This document shows, piece after piece, positions 12,236 to 15,969 of a stretch of 15,969 nucleotides of DNA. Every line of letters starts with the position of its first letter. Within the stretch, counting starts at the first letter, position 1. Below the pieces are notes generated by a model that ran no database searches, had not been told where the DNA came from, and saw nothing but the letters and a program-made list of their open reading frames with translations. Location of the stretch: the NCBI GenBank assembly GCA_900545125.1, contig UQXS01000028.1, positions 1-15,969 on the forward strand. Direction: 5' to 3'. Both the position numbers and the translations under genes were made by a program. The DNA comes from an uncultured Ruminococcus sp. (GTDB taxonomy: Bacteria; Bacillota; Clostridia; Oscillospirales; Ruminococcaceae).

Positions 12236-12779
12236 TTATTTCTTGTGCTTGTTTCTGTTTATAAAGTCTGAAAACTGCTCAAAAACTTGACGTTCAAGTG
12301 GTGAGGTTAAGAATTTATTTCGGTTATATAACTCCTGCATTCGTTTCTCTCGGATTTTAGCAGAAGTAATTGAGATATTACATAAGTCGGCTATCTCCTC
12401 CGCCGTTTTTAATACCAAGTCCCCACAAAACACAAGCCGGAGCTAATACGCCAATTGCAAAACGCTCGGCGGCATATTCGTCTTTTTGAGTCAGTTCTAT
12501 TAAACCTTGATGCCCCAAAACAATATGACCGATTTCGTGCAAAATGGTATACCTTGTTTGCGGAACAGGAGCCTCCTCTACTACTATTAAGAGCTGTCCG
12601 TTTGCGTTGACGGTTTTTCCTCTTTCACCTGATTTGAGAACGCCAGAAATGTCCCGTCTTACGATTATTCCCATTTCAGCGGTAATTGATTTTAAATCTA
12701 TAGGCAAGCTTCGCACATTGTGCCGGATCAGAAATTGCCACGCAGCGTCACGTGAGTTTTTGTAAATTTCATAATTCAG
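12236..12779 (-). pseudogene. ImmA/IrrE-family metallopeptidase, frameshifted
   Basis: The family cleaves phage or element repressors. The zinc motif HEIGH (12525-12539) is present in TILHEIGHIVLGH, followed by EYAAERFAIGVLAPACVLWGLG. The frame then runs into KNGGGDSRLM and a stop at 12378. One base over, the sequence continues TAEEIADLCNISITSAKIREKRM, the normal tail of this family, to 12236. Removing one A from the run of five (12406-12410) would restore the protein. The likely start is CTG at 12779-12777: GGAGGTG (12792-12786) sits 6 bases upstream and the protein then begins NYEIYKNSRDAAWQFLI, a typical ImmA N-terminus. Upstream ATG 12896 would overlap the repressor gene. It follows the Xre repressor as ImmA genes usually do. 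Confidence 0.8.
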
Positions 12780-12831
12780 AAGAAACACCTCCGAAAGATA
12801 TTTTTCTCTTTCAAAGGTGTTTTTATTATTG

Positions 12832-13275
12832 CTAATAGTCGGTTTCTTCTGGAAGCTGGTTAATCCTTTCGAGTTCTTCTGCTGTAAGAGGTTCAATTAT
12901 TCCTTGTCTGTCCGTTCTTCGGGCGATCTGAGTACCAACAATCCTCTGTTTGTAAATTATTGCTTCTCTTTGACGTTTTACTTCGAGCCATTCTTCCATT
13001 CTGCCTATTATTTTTAACTGCTCACGTTCGTCGAAATTCTGAAATACTTCAAGCAATTCAATTTCATTTTGTTTTAATTCGTTTTTTATGCCTGTTAATA
13101 AGTAATCAATGGTTGTATTTAGATAATCGGCTACGAGTTTAAGTTTATCACACGATGGACTTTGCTTTTTCCATTTGCCTATTATACCATTGCTCAATCC
13201 CACAGCCTTTTCTAATGCTGCTATACTAAGTCCTTTTTTTTGCGCTAACTCGCATATTCTGTCAACCATTGACAA
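12832..13275 (-). CDS. Xre-family phage-type repressor
   Basis: A 147-aa DNA-binding protein with an N-terminal Cro/C1-type helix-turn-helix (about residues 3-62: DRICELAQKKGLSIAALEKAVGLSNGIIGKW, then NTTIDYLLTG). The C-terminal half is charged and helical. AAAGGAG (13292-13286) is 10 bases from TTG 13275 and 16 from ATG 13269; I use TTG on spacing, but ATG is possible. It lies divergently opposite the Rha gene across two identical 14-bp palindromes, so it probably binds them and represses both its own and the Rha promoter. The ImmA gene downstream would be its inactivating protease, as in ICEBs1-like elements. Here that protease is broken, which may lock the element in the repressed state. 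Confidence 0.85.
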   Translation of the reverse strand: MSMVDRICELAQKKGLSIAALEKAVGLSNGIIGKWKKQSPSCDKLKLVADYLNTTIDYLLTGIKNELKQNEIELLEVFQNFDEREQLKIIGRMEEWLEVKRQREAIIYKQRIVGTQIARRTDRQGIIEPLTAEELERINQLPEETDY

Positions 13276-13310
13276 AATAAATCAACTCCTTTTGTACAAA
13301 ATCACAGTAA

Positions 13311-13354
13311 TAGATAATTATCTAAAAATCACTTGACATTTAGATAATTATCTA
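13311..13354. promoter_or_regulatory. Twin 14-bp operators
   Basis: The perfect palindrome TAGATAATTATCTA occurs at 13311-13324 and again at 13341-13354, 30 bp (about three helical turns) apart. The second lies inside the plus-strand promoter spacer. A weaker related palindrome, TGATAATTGTATCA, is at 13398-13411. They are the likely sites of the Xre repressor. Confidence 0.8.
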
Positions 13355-13361
13355 TTATAAT
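13333..13361 (+). promoter_or_regulatory. Consensus promoter of the Rha operon
   Basis: TTGACA (13333-13338) and TATAAT (13356-13361) are perfect consensus boxes with 17-bp spacing. An operator fills most of the spacer, so repressor binding should block polymerase directly. Confidence 0.85.
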
Positions 13362-13450
13362 ATACTTAACGAATATCTCAGGGCATAAAAAGCCTTATGA
13401 TAATTGTATCACAAGAAACTTGAAAAGTAAACAGAAAAGAGGAAATTTTT

Positions 13451-14158
13451 ATGAATGAAATCATAATTAATAATCTTAACGGAGAATTGACCGTTTCCAG
13501 CTTGCAGATAGCAAGAGACTTTGGCAAAAGGCACGATCATGTTATTCGTGACATTGAGAATATCATCCCCCAAATTTGGGGGATGACTAAAGACATCAAA
13601 GCCGAAAATTCGGCTTTGACTAAAATGTTCATCGAAACGACCTATACCGCCGGAACTGGTAAACCGTACAAGCGTTATGATATTACCCGAGACGGATTCA
13701 GCCTTTTAGTCATGGGATTCACCGGAAAGAAATCTCTTGAATGGAAGCTGAAATATATCGAAGCTTTCAATCTCATGGAGGACAAGCTTCGGAACAGTCT
13801 TAACGGAATAAATCTCGAAGAAGTTATCGTGAAGGCGGTTTCTTTGGCAGTAAGTGAAACAGTCAAGACTTTGATACCGTTTATTATGACATCAACATCA
13901 CAGCCTGCTCCACAGCCGACAAGGCGTATACGAAAGAAGTACAAACACACTACGCCAAGCAAAATCTCAACGCTTTCGCCGGAACTCAAACGTCAGATTG
14001 ACGATATGATTATTTCAGGCGAATATTCATGTCAGAAAATCGCTAACTTTATCATGAACAACAGCGATATTGAGATTTCTCAGATGGCTGTCAACAGGTA
14101 CAAAAGGAATTATTTCAGCTATGACGGTGACGAGAATGTTCAACTTTCGCTGTTTTGA
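13451..14158 (+). CDS. Rha-family phage regulatory protein with C-terminal HTH
   Basis: A 235-aa phage antirepressor-type regulator. The N-terminal Rha domain (about 1-115) shows IARDFGKRHDHVIRDIENI, TGKPYKRYDITRDGFSLLVMGFTGKKSLEWKLKYIEAFNLME, diagnostic for the family. A Thr/Pro/Arg-rich linker (about 145-175) leads to a C-terminal segment (LSPELKRQIDDMI, GEYSCQKIANFI, ISQMAVNRYKR) resembling the DUF3486/Mu Gp27 helix-turn-helix. GAGG about 8 bases before ATG 13451 supports the start. It is the first gene of the lytic-side operon under the operator-controlled promoter. Odd: the region between DIENI and the conserved middle (IPQIWGMTKDIKAENSALT) is encoded almost wholly by two palindromes. 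Confidence 0.9.
   Translation: MNEIIINNLNGELTVSSLQIARDFGKRHDHVIRDIENIIPQIWGMTKDIKAENSALTKMFIETTYTAGTGKPYKRYDITRDGFSLLVMGFTGKKSLEWKLKYIEAFNLMEDKLRNSLNGINLEEVIVKAVSLAVSETVKTLIPFIMTSTSQPAPQPTRRIRKKYKHTTPSKISTLSPELKRQIDDMIISGEYSCQKIANFIMNNSDIEISQMAVNRYKRNYFSYDGDENVQLSLF
13563..13619. repeat. Two palindromes inside the Rha coding sequence
   Basis: A perfect 24-bp palindrome (13563-13586, half-site TCATCCCCCAAA) is followed by an 11-bp inverted repeat, TCAAAGCCGAA (13596-13606) and TTCGGCTTTGA (13609-13619), with only 2 bases between arms. The octamer TGACTAAA is directly repeated at 13584-13591 and 13617-13624. They stay in frame and encode the variable segment of Rha. Confidence 0.85.
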
Positions 14159-14170
14159 GGAGGAGATTTT

Positions 14171-14557
14171 ATGAAAGTAAAATTAAAAAAGCATAAAAAA
14201 TCACCTGCTCCGTGTGCAACGGAACAGGTAAAAGTCAAAAGCACTATTGAAACACTCAGAAATGCACGCGCCTATGGAGTACCAATTTATGTGGTTTATG
14301 ATCGTGGATACCAGCAGTTCATAGACTTAGCGGACAGGATTCAAAAAAACAAAGAAAAAACGACTGCTCTGTGTGCAACAGAGCAGATGAAAAAGCACTT
14401 TACAACTTTGAATTGGATTTATTCAAGAATAAAGGAGATTCGTGAAGTCTCGGAGATATCAGAAGCGTGCGAGCTTTTGAAAACAGAAGAATGGATATGC
14501 CTTAAAATTTTTGAAAAAAACGGCATTATCACTTTCGTATTGTGTAAATTTAAGTAA
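14171..14557 (+). CDS. Hypothetical phage-like protein with palindromic insert repeats
   Basis: A 128-aa protein starting 12 bases after the Rha stop, behind GAGGAGGAG, so it shares that operon. The N-terminus is strongly basic (KVKLKKHKK). The motif CATEQ occurs twice (about residues 15-19 and 69-73), each time encoded by a hairpin. Between them is a short alpha/beta stretch (VPIYVVYDRGYQQFIDLADRI). The C-terminus may form a compact fold with three Cys. I do not recognise a family. The repeated hairpin suggests small palindromes have been inserted into the gene. It may be a phage accessory protein. Confidence 0.65.
   Translation: MKVKLKKHKKSPAPCATEQVKVKSTIETLRNARAYGVPIYVVYDRGYQQFIDLADRIQKNKEKTTALCATEQMKKHFTTLNWIYSRIKEIREVSEISEACELLKTEEWICLKIFEKNGIITFVLCKFK
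14203..14229. repeat. In-gene hairpin, copy A
   Basis: ACCTGCTCCGT (14203-14213), loop GTGCA, ACGGAACAGGT (14219-14229): 11-bp arms with one mismatch. It encodes APCATEQV. The same loop and similar arms recur at 14364-14386. Confidence 0.8.
14364..14386. repeat. In-gene hairpin, copy B
   Basis: CTGCTCTGT (14364-14372), loop GTGCA, ACAGAGCAG (14378-14386): perfect 9-bp arms. It encodes ALCATEQ. Differences from copy A in the arms (CCGT/ACGG against CTGT/ACAG) are compensatory, so the stem is kept. Confidence 0.85.
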
Positions 14558-14564
14558 TTTCTAT

Positions 14565-14774
14565 TTAACAGACACACGTACCATATTGATCATCATTTTT
14601 AGGAGGATAAATAGGTTTGTCACTCTTTCTTTTATCCCAACCAAGTGTATATATAGGTTGAGTGTCACCAAAAATTTTCAGTAAAATCCAACCTAAATTC
14701 AGATATTCATTTGCAGTTTTTACAAATCTAAGTTCAATAACTTCGATAATATTACTGTAATCGAATTCATCCAT
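14565..14774 (-). CDS. Hypothetical small phage-type protein
   Basis: A 69-aa protein on the opposite strand. ATG 14774 is chosen because AGGGGGTGA lies just upstream; the frame extends to 14828 but would cross the promoter. The sequence ends in QYGTCVC and holds EYLNLGWILLKIFGD and IYTLGWDK, a pattern common in small uncharacterised prophage proteins (long-strand LGW motifs). Function is unknown. It stands convergent to the plus-strand operon and divergent from the small Xre gene. Confidence 0.6.
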   Translation of the reverse strand: MDEFDYSNIIEVIELRFVKTANEYLNLGWILLKIFGDTQPIYTLGWDKRKSDKPIYPPKNDDQYGTCVC

Positions 14775-14799
14775 TTTGATCACCCCCTTTCCAACCACC

Positions 14800-14828
14800 A
14801 TTATACACCAAAACCAAACCATTTTCAA
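14800..14828 (-). promoter_or_regulatory. Minus-strand promoter
   Basis: On the minus strand TTGAAA (14828-14823) and TATAAT (14805-14800) are exactly 17 bases apart, 26 bases before the start codon of the gene at 14774. Confidence 0.7.
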
Positions 14829-14845
14829 TAGAAAGGACTGATTTT

Positions 14846-15055
14846 ATGACCTTAGGAAACAGAATCCGCAGCCGCCGTGAGGAGCTTGGATTAAATCAGA
14901 TCGAGCTTGCAAAAAAGTCGAGACTAACGCAGGCTACAATATCAAGAATCGAAAGTGATCTAATTGCACCAAAAGCAACAACGCTCATAGTTCTTGCGAT
15001 ATCTCTCGATCTTGCACCGAATACATTTCTCAAAGACGAAAGGAGGGCGAGCTGA
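14846..15055 (+). CDS. Small Xre-family helix-turn-helix regulator
   Basis: A 69-aa protein that is almost entirely one Cro/C1-type helix-turn-helix (NRIRSRREELGLNQIELAKK, LTQATISRIESD, PKATTLIVLAISLDL). It has the size of a phage Cro or an element control protein. AAAGGA is about 10 bases upstream. The next gene starts on its stop codon (TGATG), so the two are translationally coupled. It may regulate the divergent promoter at 14800-14828 or the switch region around 13311. Confidence 0.8.
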   Translation: MTLGNRIRSRREELGLNQIELAKKSRLTQATISRIESDLIAPKATTLIVLAISLDLAPNTFLKDERRAS

Positions 15056-15303
15056 TGAAAAGGTTGATGCTCAAAGAAGTTCTCGCTGGCTACAGAATGC
15101 GAGACGAAATAAGAATTTGTATAGAAGGCAACATTTTAATATTCTGTGGAACAGTAATGCGATTCCATAGAAAGTGTATTTTCGGACAATTCTCAAAATA
15201 CATGAACTATAAGATGATAGCCACAGAAGAATGTGAAAACGGCGTTTTTGTATTACACATTTTCAATCCGGAGACATATAACTATGCAGAAAAAGATACT
15301 TGA
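15055..15303 (+). CDS. Hypothetical protein coupled to Xre gene
   Basis: An 82-aa basic protein whose ATG overlaps the Xre stop (TGATG), with GGAGG 10 bases upstream. It appears beta-rich (ICIEGNILIFCGTVMRF, GVFVLHIF). No family is recognised. It is typical in size and placement for phage early-region genes. Confidence 0.6.
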   Translation: MKRLMLKEVLAGYRMRDEIRICIEGNILIFCGTVMRFHRKCIFGQFSKYMNYKMIATEECENGVFVLHIFNPETYNYAEKDT

Positions 15304-15472
15304 AGCGTTCAACGAAACTCATGGCAACCGCTATAAATCATTTGAAGAAATCAAAAATGAATACCCTGTTACCGATATACTTGACACATGGCTCAGATAT
15401 GAGGGAATCATCGGGTACACAAGAAATATCATCGACCTGCTCGGTGAGTGCGAGGTTTACATTGAAGAATAG
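15284..15472 (+). CDS. Hypothetical small phage-type protein
   Basis: A 62-aa protein starting at ATG 15284 (MQKKILEAFNETHGN), with GGAG about 9 bases upstream, overlapping the end of the preceding gene by 20 bases. The frame is open to 15233 but that part matches the upstream gene region poorly. It contains YPVTDILDTWLRYEGIIGYT, a pattern I associate with small uncharacterised prophage proteins. Function is unknown. Confidence 0.6.
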   Translation: MQKKILEAFNETHGNRYKSFEEIKNEYPVTDILDTWLRYEGIIGYTRNIIDLLGECEVYIEE

Positions 15473-15477
15473 CCGAA

Positions 15478-15537
15478 ACAGCGGACAAGTATCCGCTGTC
15501 TGCCGGGGATGGTCTCCCGGCACTGACGATGGCAGAC
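15478..15537 (+). promoter_or_regulatory. Tandem and mutually exclusive hairpins between two genes
   Basis: ACAGCGGA (15478-15485) pairs with TCCGCTGT (15492-15499). TGCCGGG (15501-15507) pairs with CCCGGCA (15516-15522). GTCTGCC (15498-15504) can instead pair with GGCAGAC (15531-15537), which excludes the second hairpin. No T-tract follows. The element sits in the transcript before the gene at 15571 and could control its translation or mRNA stability. Confidence 0.5.
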
Positions 15538-15570
15538 CAAGAATCTTGAAAACAGAAAAGAGGTGAAATC

Positions 15571-15906
15571 ATGGATTTCAATTATGAAGCGTCCATATAT
15601 CTCACGAAGATATCGACAGCAGTGCTGTCACTTAGCAACATGACCGGCTGTGATCTGAAACCGGAAGCGATTCGTAAGATCGTGATCACGATGCAGGAGC
15701 TGGAACAGTCGACGGCAGATTTTATCACAGACATGGATATCTCAGCCGCAGGAGCTAAGGTTTGCAGAGAAACTTTCATCCGTGCAAACAAGACAGCGAT
15801 CAGGCACTTAGAAAAAATCCAGTTGCAGGGCTATCACTTTGAAGAGTTGATAACCGCCCTGAAACTGGAGAATGATACATTAAAAAAGGAACTGACCTTT
15901 AATTAA
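15571..15906 (+). CDS. Hypothetical helical protein
   Basis: A 111-aa, almost all-helical protein with a good ribosome site (GAGGTGA, about 4 bases before ATG 15571). The C-terminal half (RHLEKIQLQGYHFEELITAL onward) has coiled-coil character. No signal peptide, Cys pair or catalytic motif is visible. It follows the small phage-type genes in the same direction and is probably part of the same early operon. Family unknown. Confidence 0.6.
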   Translation: MDFNYEASIYLTKISTAVLSLSNMTGCDLKPEAIRKIVITMQELEQSTADFITDMDISAAGAKVCRETFIRANKTAIRHLEKIQLQGYHFEELITALKLENDTLKKELTFN

Positions 15907-15969
15907 TGTTCAAGTTAAGGCAACACCGCATAATTCCCCTTCAAATAAAGAATAGAAAGAAAAAGCGAC

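Noticed and set aside
12844..13020. Search for a CRISPR array or tRNA in the window
   Set aside because: No series of regularly spaced repeats and no cloverleaf-forming segment was seen on either strand anywhere in the window.
15300..15566. 88-codon plus frame overlapping the gene at 15284
   Set aside because: Different frame, no ribosome site, and it runs through the hairpin region at 15478-15537.
15907..15969. Possible insertion-sequence end (GGCAACACCGCATAA)
   Set aside because: It looks faintly like a repeat boundary, but the window ends and no matching inverted end or transposase is present.

Overview
The window looks like accessory DNA from a low-GC Firmicute, most likely a gut Clostridia of the Ruminococcaceae/Oscillospiraceae type. 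This is inferred from AT-rich intergenic DNA, strong AGGAGG-type ribosome sites, large serine recombinases, Rha/ImmA/Xre phage-type regulators and a CwlD-like amidase. No rRNA, tRNA or core housekeeping gene is present to fix the taxon.

Left part (1-9350), a mobile-element cargo and transfer region. A leader region (candidate promoter, inverted repeats, a 16-codon leader ORF and a terminator-like hairpin) precedes an operon of a LIM-like zinc-ribbon plus glutamine-synthetase-fold amidoligase, a 52-aa membrane-associated small protein, and a class II glutamine amidotransferase. Together these suggest an ATP-dependent amide-bond-forming system fed with ammonia from glutamine. The amidoligase reading frame is cut by one in-frame TAA exactly between the zinc domain and the catalytic domain. 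A small serine recombinase follows, behind a perfect 14-bp inverted repeat. Then come a minus-strand pair of unknown genes that may be one frameshifted gene, a 964-aa HerA/VirB4-superfamily ATPase behind a nested palindromic promoter region, a 39-aa protein, and a TnpX-type large serine recombinase ending in a terminator.

Middle part (9350-12240), decayed DNA. It holds the broken 5' end of an AAA-ATPase-like gene with its own good promoter, a 5'-truncated N-acetylmuramoyl-L-alanine amidase, a candidate minus-strand structured RNA with promoter and terminator, a lipoprotein gene whose C-terminal carbohydrate-binding-like domain is separated by an in-frame TAA, and a 250-bp non-coding stretch packed with palindromes.

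Right part (12236-15969), the regulatory end of a prophage or integrative element. A frameshifted ImmA/IrrE protease (apparently with a CUG start) and an Xre repressor face an Rha-type antirepressor gene across an intergenic region with a consensus promoter and two identical 14-bp operators. Downstream lie small phage-like genes, two of which carry near-perfect palindromes inside their coding sequences. The window ends inside this element.

Several disruptions (one-base changes in A-runs, in-frame TAA codons) could be real decay, recoding, or assembly error. They are listed one by one as findings.
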